Of a DNA stretch of 5,700 nt, positions 1-5,505 are shown piece after piece. Every line of letters begins with the position of its first letter. Position 1 is the stretch's first letter. Made by a program: the position numbers and the translations under genes. The DNA is from Bradyrhizobium sp. GTDB lineage: Bacteria > Pseudomonadota > Alphaproteobacteria > Rhizobiales > Xanthobacteraceae. The notes under the pieces are model-generated. The model saw only the letters and a list, made by a program, of their open reading frames with translations, was not told the DNA's origin and did no database searches. The stretch lies in the NCBI GenBank assembly GCA_028290165.1, contig JAQGKJ010000515.1, positions 1 to 5,700 on the forward strand, read 5' to 3'.

Positions 1-332
1 AAACCAAAGTGGAACTCGAACAGAAACGCGCTGCATCGGGGATAGTTGACGTCGTTGGTTCCGACGGTGTCCTCGATGATCGTGAACATCGGCCGGTCGC
101 GCGGCGGCGCCGACCACAGATGATCTCCCTTGGTCGGATTGAGGCCGTGCATATGCCTGGTGCGGCCGCAATGGAAGAACTCCTTGTAGTCGTGCAGATT
201 GAAGGCATTGAAGTCGAGGCATTGCCCTTTCCCGACTTGCTTGATGCGCAACACCTGCCCTCGCATGACCGGAATGCCTCTACCGGTCGTGGGGTCCATC
301 ACGAACTGATCGACGATCTGCCGCTCGGCCAT
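1..332 (-). CDS. DUF1989 / urea carboxylase-associated family protein, 3' part outside the window
   Basis: The frame is open for 110 codons from the ATG at 332-330 to the left edge; the stop lies outside the window. The translation begins MAERQIVDQFVMDPTTGRGI. It shows the DUF1989 pattern: a beta-rich start (PVMRGQVLRI, 21-30), GQCLDFNAFNLHDYKEFF (36-53), GDHLWSAPPRDRPMFTIIED (69-88) and VGTNDVNYPRCSAF (90-103). Cysteines are at 38, 55 and 100. The family includes the two subunits of carboxyguanidine deiminase, usually found beside urea/guanidine carboxylase, so a cytoplasmic metal-dependent hydrolase acting on a small nitrogen compound is a reasonable inference, not a demonstrated activity. 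From memory of the family, many members have HD where this one has ND (93-94), which may matter for catalysis. The start is supported by AAGGAG seven bases upstream. It is the last visible gene of the transporter operon, 27 bases after the small protein gene. I am confident of the family and not of the substrate. Confidence 0.85.
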   Translation of the reverse strand, partial: MAERQIVDQFVMDPTTGRGIPVMRGQVLRIKQVGKGQCLDFNAFNLHDYKEFFHCGRTRHMHGLNPTKGDHLWSAPPRDRPMFTIIEDTVGTNDVNYPRCSAFLFEFHFG

Positions 333-339
333 GACCCTT

Positions 340-345
340 CTCCTT
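340..345 (-). promoter_or_regulatory. Shine-Dalgarno site of the DUF1989 gene
   Basis: On the minus strand this reads AAGGAG, seven bases before the ATG at 332. It is the best ribosome-binding match in the operon and fixes the start of the DUF1989 gene. It suggests that this gene is translated independently rather than by coupling to the gene before it. Confidence 0.7.
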
Positions 346-359
346 CCTTGGTGGAAATC

Positions 360-533
360 TCAGCGTGACAGGCGTTTAGACTTCGCGAATTCGCTGAAGC
401 CCTGGCGGATGATCTCTTCGATCGATCGCATCTCAGGATCGTTCGCGGCAAGCTTCTGGATCATGTCTTCCTGTTGACCATTGATCTCGACCGTTACCGT
501 TTTCGCGTTTGTCAATTTTGGTTTGCTGGACAT
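360..533 (-). CDS. Small 57-residue hypothetical protein, possible ribbon-helix-helix fold
   Basis: This short ORF runs from ATG at 533-531 to TGA at 362-360 and starts MSSKPKLTNAKTVTVEINGQ. GGAG lies eight bases before the ATG. It sits 24 bases after the binding-protein stop and 27 bases before the DUF1989 start, so it is almost certainly in the same transcript. I do not recognise it as a named family. The pattern is a basic N-terminus, a strand-like stretch (KTVTVEIN, 11-18), a helix (QEDMIQKLAANDPE, 21-34), a turn, and a second helix (SIEEIIRQGFSEFAKS, 37-52). This resembles ribbon-helix-helix (Arc/CopG-type) proteins, in which the strand pairs in a dimer and binds DNA. That is a pattern inference only; it could equally be a small partner of the DUF1989 enzyme or of the transporter. 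Context and the ribosome site make the gene likely real, but its role is unknown. Confidence 0.72.
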   Translation of the reverse strand: MSSKPKLTNAKTVTVEINGQQEDMIQKLAANDPEMRSIEEIIRQGFSEFAKSKRLSR

Positions 534-557
534 CTTGATCGCTCCGCCGGGCCAGGG

Positions 558-1595
558 TTATTTCGCCTTAAGCTTGGAGAGGTCGAACATCAGCGACTCG
601 CCCGCTTTATGAAATTCAGGAACCTTGATTGCGCCGGACTTGATGTCCTCGATCAGCGAAGCGACTTTTGCGTTGGCGTCCTTTGATACTTCGCTGGCGA
701 GCCCCGGGTTTGGGATAAGCGCGCTGTAGCCGTCGAGGCCGTAGCGGTAAAATTTACCCGGCGTCAGTTTGCCGTTGTAGGCATTCACGATCATGTTCTG
801 AAGAAGCTTGCCGAAGTCATAGACGACGCTGACCAGGATCGCCTTCGGCGCAAGGCTGGACTGATCGGCATAACTTGCGATGGCGTAGCTGCTGGAGTTT
901 TCGGCGGCCGCAAAGACGCCTCGCGCCGCCTGGTCGGTCGCGGCAAAGACAACGCCGGCACCCGCGTCGATTTGGGCCTGAGCCGCTTCCTTCGCCTTGC
1001 CGGCATCTTCCCAGCTATTGATGTAGGTAGAGAGCGTCTTGACCTTGGGATTGGCGTACCGGGCACCGAGGCGGAAGCCTTCCATCTGGCGGGTCAAAAC
1101 CGGGAAATCGAAAGCGCCGACAGAGCCGACCTGCCCGCTCTTGTTGACAAGCGCGCTGAGATACCCGGAGACAAAGGAGGCTTCGCCTTGCGCGACGTCG
1201 TAAGCCCAGAAGTTCGGCGGAAGCGGGCCCTCCGGCGGCACCGTCGCGAACAAGAATGTTGTTTTTGGAAAGCCTTTCGCCGCGGTCACCGCGGCGTCGG
1301 CAAAGGTACCGCAGTGAAGAATCACAATTCCATAGCCGCGGGAAGCGTAATCCCGCGCAGCGGCCTCGACCTGTGCGGGAGTAACGCTCTCGCTGTAATC
1401 GAGCGTCATCTTGACGCCGGCTTCCTGCAGTTCTTTCTGCGCGGCCTGGGCACCCATGTAGCCGGCCTGACTCCACGACTGGTCGTTGACCTGGCCACAG
1501 GGAATATAGGCGACTTTGATCTCCGCCGCCGACACGGCCGACGACGGTCCGATCAATACAAGAGCTGCAAATGTAACGACGATTAAATTTCTCAT
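558..1595 (-). CDS. BMP/PnrA-family ABC transporter periplasmic substrate-binding protein
   Basis: The 345-residue product is a normal length for BMP-family (basic membrane protein, PnrA-like) binding proteins, which capture ligands, classically purine nucleosides, and deliver them to an ABC importer. It opens with a signal peptide: a basic start, a hydrophobic core at 4-17 and a signal peptidase I site near VSAA (21-24). No lipobox is seen, so a soluble periplasmic protein is predicted rather than the lipoprotein form common in Gram-positives and spirochaetes. Family landmarks are VAYIPCGQVNDQSWSQAGY (28-46), EASFVSGYLSALV (138-150), VGSVGAFDFP (156-165), a GAGVVFAATDQAARGVFAAA stretch (212-231) and the C-terminal IKSGAIKVPEF (318-328). 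The positions that usually read VDxDQ and MVKR read SYADQ (241-245) and SVVYD (256-260), so the ligand may not be a nucleoside. The ATG at 1595-1593 overlaps the upstream permease stop (ATGA), with GGGA about ten bases upstream. It ends with TAA at 560-558. Confidence 0.9.
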   Translation of the reverse strand: MRNLIVVTFAALVLIGPSSAVSAAEIKVAYIPCGQVNDQSWSQAGYMGAQAAQKELQEAGVKMTLDYSESVTPAQVEAAARDYASRGYGIVILHCGTFADAAVTAAKGFPKTTFLFATVPPEGPLPPNFWAYDVAQGEASFVSGYLSALVNKSGQVGSVGAFDFPVLTRQMEGFRLGARYANPKVKTLSTYINSWEDAGKAKEAAQAQIDAGAGVVFAATDQAARGVFAAAENSSSYAIASYADQSSLAPKAILVSVVYDFGKLLQNMIVNAYNGKLTPGKFYRYGLDGYSALIPNPGLASEVSKDANAKVASLIEDIKSGAIKVPEFHKAGESLMFDLSKLKAK

Positions 1596-2674
1596 GGTCT
1601 CGTCCCTTTCGAGGTCTGCAAGGCGGAAACTGCGATACGATCGGTGGCACTTTGCGACGATGCCGTTATCGGGGCGGCAACGTCAGAGTCAGCGGAGACG
1701 CTGGCCGTCGAGAGCGGAGCTCGTTTGGCGCGGCGGAGATAGGGTTGATTCATCGCGGCGGGATAAGAGGCGGTACCCGCGAAGATCGTGATGACGACGA
1801 TCGTGAGGACGTAAGGTACCGCGGTCAGCAGCGCGGATGGGACAGGAATGCCCATTGCCTGCATCCGGAGTTGAAGAGCTTCCGCGGCGCCGAAAATCAG
1901 GCACGCGCCGGCGATCCGCCAGGGATTCCAGCCGCCAAAAACAACGACCGCCAGGGCCACGAAGCCGCGGCCGGCCGTCATATTGTCGAGATACGCGCCG
2001 AGTTGAGCGATTGAGAGGGTGGCGCCGGCAACACCGGCGAAAGCGCCACCCACCGTCACAGCGGCCAGCCGCAAATGCCACACGTCGAGACCTGCGGTAT
2101 CGACGGCGGCCGGGTTTTCGCCAACCGCGCGAACGTTCAGTCCCCACACCGTGCGCTGGAGCAGAAACCAGCAGGCCGGGACCATCAGGAAGGCGATGTA
2201 TGTAATCGCGGTCTGCGAGAACAGCGCACGGCCGATGTAATCGATATTGCTGAGAAACGGCAGCCGATATGGCGGCATATTCTTGATCGACGGAATCACC
2301 CGGGCACCGGTGAACAGAGATCGATAGACGAGGCTGGCGAGCCCCAGACAAAACAGGTTAGCCACGATGCCCGTCGCCACCTGATCGGCGCCCCACAGCA
2401 CCGTTAATACGCCGAAGGCCAAGCCTGCGATGGCGCCGACCACCAGCGCGGCAGCGAAGCCTACCCACAGACCGCCGCTCCAGTAAGCGAACACAAAGCC
2501 TGTAAGAGCGCCGAGCGCCATGATGCCTTCAATGCCGACGTTGAGAACACCGGCGCGTTCACTCACCGCTTCACCCAGCGCGGCAAGGAGAAGCGGCGTC
2601 GCGATCCGCACGGCCGCGCCAAGCATGGCAGTAAGCGCCGCAAGCGTCAGAAGCTCGGAAAAGCTGAACGTCAT
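1592..2674 (-). CDS. ABC transporter permease, BPD_transp_2 family (second subunit), with extra C-terminal tail
   Basis: This 360-residue integral membrane protein is the second transmembrane subunit of the BMP-type importer. It matches the nucleoside-type permeases (NupQ/YufQ-like) of the BPD_transp_2 family. Visible family elements are ERAGVLNVGIEGIMALGALT (39-58), GADQVATGIVANLF (95-108), the cytoplasmic loop GLNVRAVGENPAAVDTAGLD (178-197) expected to contact the ATPase, and GRGFVALAVVVFGGWNP (235-251). About eight hydrophobic segments are visible, roughly at 8-35, 47-65, 68-92, 98-118, 154-172, 203-226, 236-265 and 280-302. The conserved part ends near NQPYLRRAKR (309-318); a further ~42 hydrophilic residues rich in Ser, Ala and Thr follow, which is unusual. 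The ATG at 2674-2672 overlaps the previous stop (ATGA). No good Shine-Dalgarno is visible before it, so translation probably depends on coupling. Its own TGA overlaps the binding-protein start. Confidence 0.92.
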   Translation of the reverse strand: MTFSFSELLTLAALTAMLGAAVRIATPLLLAALGEAVSERAGVLNVGIEGIMALGALTGFVFAYWSGGLWVGFAAALVVGAIAGLAFGVLTVLWGADQVATGIVANLFCLGLASLVYRSLFTGARVIPSIKNMPPYRLPFLSNIDYIGRALFSQTAITYIAFLMVPACWFLLQRTVWGLNVRAVGENPAAVDTAGLDVWHLRLAAVTVGGAFAGVAGATLSIAQLGAYLDNMTAGRGFVALAVVVFGGWNPWRIAGACLIFGAAEALQLRMQAMGIPVPSALLTAVPYVLTIVVITIFAGTASYPAAMNQPYLRRAKRAPLSTASVSADSDVAAPITASSQSATDRIAVSALQTSKGTRP

Positions 2675-3711
2675 CGGCGCTTGCCCGCGCCCGAGGTCAG
2701 CAGCGACAGCAAGATGAAACCCTGGATGACCCAGACGAGTGCAACCGGTATGCCGATCGCACGTTGCATGGCGTTGGCACCGACATTGATCGCGGCGAGA
2801 AACAACGCGGAAACGATCGCCCCCAGCGGACTGAGATCGGCGAGAAGCGCGACCGCGATGCCGGTATAGCCAAAGCCCGGTGAAAGCTGGTTAGGCAAAT
2901 TGTGATGAATGCCGGCGACTTCGCCAAAGCCGGCGAGGCCCGCAACACCGCCGGCGAGCACGAAGCTCAGCAGGCTTGTGCGCTCCACCGGCATTCCCGC
3001 AACACGTGCCGCACGTGGATTCTGGCCGATGGCACGAACTTGATAACCGAAGACGGAGCGGTTCAGCAGCCAATAAACCAATCCAGCGGCAGCAACCGCG
3101 ACAAGCAGGTTGGCGTGCAACCGCGTACCCGGAATCAGGATCGGCAGATACGCCTCCGGCACGATTGGCTTGGTCACAGGGGTCACGCCCGAAGCCCAGG
3201 GATCGCTGATCAAATAGGTTGCGAAAATCACCGCCAGGAAATTCATCATGATGGTGACGATGACCTCGTTGGCGCCAAAACGTGTTTTCAGAAAGCCCGG
3301 TACCGCGCCCCAGATCGCACCCGCGACAAACGCCGCGATGAACATTGCCGGTATGATCAAGGGCAGCGGAAGATGGAGATTATTGAAGCCGAGCCAGACC
3401 GTCGCGATTGCCCCGAGATAGAGCTGACCGTCGGCTCCCACGTTCCACATGCCGGCGCGGAAGCAAAGAATGGCGGACAGCGACGTAAGCAGGATCGGCG
3501 CCGCATAAATCAGGGTTTCTCCAATCGCGTTCAACGATCCCATGGATCCGAAAATCATGGCGCCGTAGACGGTCAACGGATTGATACCAAACGGCATCAG
3601 GCAAAGACCAACGATGACGAAAGCCAGGACGACTATTCCGACCCGGCTCGTGAGCAGCGGGCGCAGCACCGAAGGCTGCAGCTTCGCGGAACTGACCGTT
3701 TGAATGCTCAC
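2671..3711 (-). CDS. ABC transporter permease, BPD_transp_2 family (first subunit)
   Basis: This 346-residue membrane protein is the first of the two permease subunits, resembling NupP/YufP-type proteins; the pair forms the inner-membrane channel of the importer. Landmarks are FRAGMWNVGADGQLYLGA (84-101), NEVIVTIMMNFLAVIFATYL (148-167), the ATPase-contact loop GYQVRAIGQNPRAARVAGM (222-240) and SPGFGYTGIAVALL (277-290). Roughly ten hydrophobic segments are present, the first near 24-41 and the last near 322-340, and the short basic end GKRR fits a cytoplasmic C-terminus. Translation starts at GTG (3711-3709), not ATG; it overlaps the ATPase stop as GTGA and is preceded by a strong GGAGGG four bases upstream. 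The first residue is given as Met because GTG acts as the initiator. The TGA at 2673-2671 overlaps the next permease start. Confidence 0.93.
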   Translation of the reverse strand: MSIQTVSSAKLQPSVLRPLLTSRVGIVVLAFVIVGLCLMPFGINPLTVYGAMIFGSMGSLNAIGETLIYAAPILLTSLSAILCFRAGMWNVGADGQLYLGAIATVWLGFNNLHLPLPLIIPAMFIAAFVAGAIWGAVPGFLKTRFGANEVIVTIMMNFLAVIFATYLISDPWASGVTPVTKPIVPEAYLPILIPGTRLHANLLVAVAAAGLVYWLLNRSVFGYQVRAIGQNPRAARVAGMPVERTSLLSFVLAGGVAGLAGFGEVAGIHHNLPNQLSPGFGYTGIAVALLADLSPLGAIVSALFLAAINVGANAMQRAIGIPVALVWVIQGFILLSLLTSGAGKRR

Positions 3712-5237
3712 GCCGCCCTCCGCTCATCGCCGAGCATCAGGTGACCGATGATCTCAGGAGTGGCGTCGGCGCGATCCAGCGTGCCTGCGATTTGACCGTT
3801 ACGAAGAACCGCGATGCGATCGCTGAGCGACATTATTTCTTCGAGTTCAGTCGAGACCAGCAGGATCGCAACCCCGCTGTTGCGCAGTTCCATAAGCCGT
3901 GCATGAACGTAGTCGATAGCCCCAATGTCGAGACCGCGCGTCGGCTGCATCGCAATGAGCAACTTCGGCTTCCGCGCCATTTCGCGGCCGAGAATCAGCT
4001 TCTGCTGGTTTCCGCCGGAAAGATTTCGGATCAGGGTCTGCGCGCCGTTACAGCGAATCGCATAATCCTGGATCAGTTTTTGCGCGAACGACACGATTTC
4101 ACTTCGCGCCAGCAGACCCCTGCGCCGGAACGGCGCGTCGCGATAGCTCACAAGCACCGCGTTCTCGGCAATTGTGAAATCCAGCACGAGACCGTCGCGG
4201 TGGCGGTCTTCCGGTATATGCCCGACACCCCGGCGCAGAATGCCTACCGTCGATTCGTATTTGATCGTTTCACCGCACAGGATAACGTCGCCGGCGGTAG
4301 CGGGCAGCAGCCCCGTTATGACTTCGGCGATTTCGCGCTGACCGTTGCCTTCGACGCCGGCAATCCCCACGATTTCACCCGCTCGTACGGTCAGTCGCAC
4401 GCCTCGCAGCGCAGAACTGCCTCGGCTGGTCGCCGCCTCCACATTCATCAACTCGAGCACGATTGAGTTTGACGACACTGCTTCGCGAGCGAGTTGCACG
4501 CTACGACTACGTCCAATCATTTGTGAAACCAGCATTTCGGTGGTGGTTTCCGCGACCTTCCAGGTGCCGATCATCCGCCCCGCCCGCATCACGCTGGCGC
4601 GATCGGCGACCTCCATCACTTCGGCCAGTTTATGGGTGACCAGCAGGATGCCGAGCCCCTCGCGCGCGAGATCGCGCAGGACGGCAAGAAGTTTGGTGAT
4701 TTCCTGCGGTGTCAGGACCGCCGTCGGTTCGTCTAGGATCAGGACGCTCGCGCCGCGCACCAGCGCCTTGAGAATTTCAACCCGCTGTTGCTCACCGACC
4801 GAAAGTTGTCCCACAGGACGGTCGAGATCGACGTCCATGCCATATCTCTTTGCCAACGCGCCGACCTTATCGGCTGCCTTGCTCGTCTCGAGAAGACGCT
4901 TGCCCCCGATCTCGCTGCCGAGAATGAGATTTTCGAGCACGGTCAACGTCGGAACCAGCATGAAGTGCTGGTGGACCATGCCGATCCCGGCTTTTATGGC
5001 ATCCTGGGGCGAATTCAGCGCCAGCGGCTCGCCGCGCAATTCAAGCCGGCCGCTGTCAGGAAGCTCCAATCCGTACAGCACCTTCATGAAGGTCGATTTG
5101 CCGGCACCGTTCTCGCCCAGCACGGCGTGGATTTCGCCGGCATATAAATCGAGCGTGACGTCGGAGTTTGCCGTTACGCTGCCATAGGTCTTCGTGACCT
5201 CGATGGCATGAAGGAGTGGTGCTGCCGACGTACTCAA
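3708..5237 (-). CDS. ABC transporter ATP-binding protein with two nucleotide-binding domains (BMP/nucleoside-type importer)
   Basis: The 509-residue cytoplasmic ATPase powers the importer and is the usual length for the NupO/YufO and sugar-importer (RbsA/MglA) architecture, two ABC domains in one chain. Domain 1 is complete: Walker A GENGAGKST (41-49), Q-loop VHQHF (88-92), signature LSVGEQ (145-150), Walker B LILDEP (166-171) and switch His202. Domain 2 is degenerate in the way typical of this group: Walker A is GVEGNGQRE (294-302) with Gln300 in place of Lys, the signature LSGGNQQK (406-413) is intact, Walker B reads LLIAMQPTRGLD (426-437) with Gln for the catalytic Glu, and the switch His is Glu464. 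One strong hydrolysis site is therefore expected. The start is TTG (5237-5235): no ATG, GTG or other TTG occurs in frame between the upstream stop (TAA) and Walker A. GGAG lies 11 bases upstream. It is the first gene of the operon. Confidence 0.94.
   Translation of the reverse strand: MSTSAAPLLHAIEVTKTYGSVTANSDVTLDLYAGEIHAVLGENGAGKSTFMKVLYGLELPDSGRLELRGEPLALNSPQDAIKAGIGMVHQHFMLVPTLTVLENLILGSEIGGKRLLETSKAADKVGALAKRYGMDVDLDRPVGQLSVGEQQRVEILKALVRGASVLILDEPTAVLTPQEITKLLAVLRDLAREGLGILLVTHKLAEVMEVADRASVMRAGRMIGTWKVAETTTEMLVSQMIGRSRSVQLAREAVSSNSIVLELMNVEAATSRGSSALRGVRLTVRAGEIVGIAGVEGNGQREIAEVITGLLPATAGDVILCGETIKYESTVGILRRGVGHIPEDRHRDGLVLDFTIAENAVLVSYRDAPFRRRGLLARSEIVSFAQKLIQDYAIRCNGAQTLIRNLSGGNQQKLILGREMARKPKLLIAMQPTRGLDIGAIDYVHARLMELRNSGVAILLVSTELEEIMSLSDRIAVLRNGQIAGTLDRADATPEIIGHLMLGDERRAA
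3716..3721 (-). promoter_or_regulatory. Shine-Dalgarno site of the first permease, inside the ATPase gene
   Basis: On the minus strand this reads GGAGGG, four bases before the GTG start at 3711. It lies within the last codons of the ATPase gene and supports GTG as the true start of the permease despite the non-ATG codon. Confidence 0.65.
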
Positions 5238-5248
5238 GGGACCACTCG

Positions 5249-5252
5249 CTCC
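5249..5252 (-). promoter_or_regulatory. Weak ribosome-binding site of the TTG-started ATPase gene
   Basis: The minus strand reads GGAG, eleven bases before the TTG start. The spacing is longer than ideal. Together with the TTG codon this predicts modest translation of the first operon gene. Confidence 0.4.
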
Positions 5253-5272
5253 GCTCTTCGTTGACGAGAGGC

Positions 5273-5301
5273 AGAATTCAAGTTGGGATGTTTATTGTCA
5301 A
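5273..5301 (-). promoter_or_regulatory. Predicted sigma-70-type promoter of the transport operon
   Basis: On the minus strand a perfect -35 box TTGACA (5301-5296) is followed after 17 bases by AATTCT (5278-5273), a 3-of-6 match to the -10 consensus. Transcription would begin near 5266 and leave a leader of about 28 bases before the TTG start, too short for a riboswitch. The -35 lies inside a TCAAG-TT-CTTGA palindrome, so a repressor bound there would block the polymerase. The perfect -35, the spacing and the position support it; the poor -10 is the weak point. Confidence 0.5.
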
Positions 5302-5309
5302 GTTCTTGA
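5278..5309. repeat. Two TCAAGTT motifs 20 bases apart over the operon promoter (candidate operator)
   Basis: TCAAGTT occurs exactly at 5278-5284 and again at 5298-5304, 20 bases apart, close to two helical turns, so both copies would lie on the same face of the DNA. The second copy extends into the palindrome TCAAG-TT-CTTGA (5298-5309). One copy touches the predicted -10 box and the other overlaps the -35 box. The arrangement suits a dimeric repressor such as the neighbouring XRE protein, but binding is inferred. Confidence 0.5.
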
Positions 5310-5383
5310 ATGATGATAAAGTCGGCACCGTCGGCTCAAATTCGCTGCAAGCGCCGGATTTAAAGGCAAATTGTTATCTCCAG

Positions 5384-5394
5384 TTGCGTCGCAA
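5384..5394. repeat. Short perfect palindrome TTGCG-T-CGCAA
   Basis: This has five-base arms around a single central base, in the middle of the divergent gap. It could be an operator half-pair or chance. It is not followed by a T-run, so it is not a terminator. Confidence 0.3.
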
Positions 5395-5415
5395 GCCTCG
5401 GCCAGCTTGGAGTGG

Positions 5416-5426
5416 AGAACTTGACA
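5416..5426 (+). repeat. Inverted copy of an 11-base motif, AGAACTTGACA
   Basis: The plus strand reads AGAACTTGACA here, and the same 11 bases occur on the minus strand at 5306-5296, where they contain the operon -35 box. The two copies face away from each other, one towards each divergent gene. This copy also contains TTGACA but has no good -10 box at 16-18 bases, so a shared protein-binding site is more likely than a second promoter. Confidence 0.5.
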
Positions 5427-5435
5427 TGAACCGCA

Positions 5436-5449
5436 TTCAAGTAGTTGAA
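5436..5449. repeat. Palindrome TTCAA-GTAG-TTGAA (candidate operator)
   Basis: Five-base arms TTCAA/TTGAA flank GTAG. It contains TCAAGTA, one base off the TCAAGTT motif, and is centred about 20 bases from the copy at 5418-5424, echoing the spacing of the pair at the operon promoter. It lies upstream of the regulator gene, where it could mediate autoregulation. Confidence 0.4.
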
Positions 5450-5464
5450 GAAGGTTGTTATAAA
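5436..5464 (+). promoter_or_regulatory. Possible promoter of the XRE regulator gene
   Basis: TTCAAG (5436-5441, 3 of 6 matches to -35) and TATAAA (5459-5464, 5 of 6 matches to -10) are 17 bases apart on the plus strand. The -35 coincides with the TTCAA/TTGAA palindrome, which would allow self-repression. The weak -35 makes this tentative. Confidence 0.3.
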
Positions 5465-5505
5465 ACGCGGCGCCAGATATATCGTGCGTGGGAAAAAATC
5501 GCCGA

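Larger units (their letters stand above)
5238..5505. other. Divergent intergenic control region
   Basis: This 268-base gap separates the minus-strand operon from the plus-strand regulator and is visibly more AT-rich than the genes around it. It contains the operon promoter, a repeated TCAAGTT-type motif at four places, a TTGCGTCGCAA palindrome and a possible regulator promoter. Short ORFs across it (for example one at 5216-5509 on the plus strand) have no recognisable protein features and overlap the promoter; I do not call them genes. I see no tRNA, riboswitch or terminator in it. Confidence 0.7.

Noticed and set aside
9..368. Plus-strand ORF of 119 codons at the left edge
   Set aside because: It is antisense to the DUF1989 gene, whose translation shows clear family motifs and a good ribosome site; the plus-strand product has no recognisable domain.
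972..1586. Plus-strand ORF of 204 codons
   Set aside because: It lies wholly opposite the binding-protein gene, is rich in Arg and Gly as GC-rich antisense frames are, and has no family features.
2902..3744. Plus-strand ORF of 280 codons
   Set aside because: It is antisense to the first permease gene; the polar, Arg/His/Asp/Gln-rich product is typical of the reverse of a membrane-protein gene.
4345..5187. Plus-strand ORF of 280 codons
   Set aside because: It is antisense to the ATPase gene, whose Walker and signature motifs are unambiguous; the Ser/Arg/Thr-rich product is a shadow.
3708..5237. Degenerate second nucleotide-binding domain as evidence of gene decay
   Set aside because: Gln in Walker A, Gln for the catalytic Glu and a missing switch His are normal for the second domain of this ATPase group; the frame is intact.
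5238..5272. Riboswitch (for example guanidine or purine class) in the operon leader
   Set aside because: The predicted leader is only about 28 bases and no conserved riboswitch core is visible on either strand of the gap.
5421..5426. TTGACA on the plus strand as the -35 box of the regulator promoter
   Set aside because: No acceptable -10 box lies 16-18 bases downstream (GTTGAA at 17); it is better explained as part of the shared 11-base motif.
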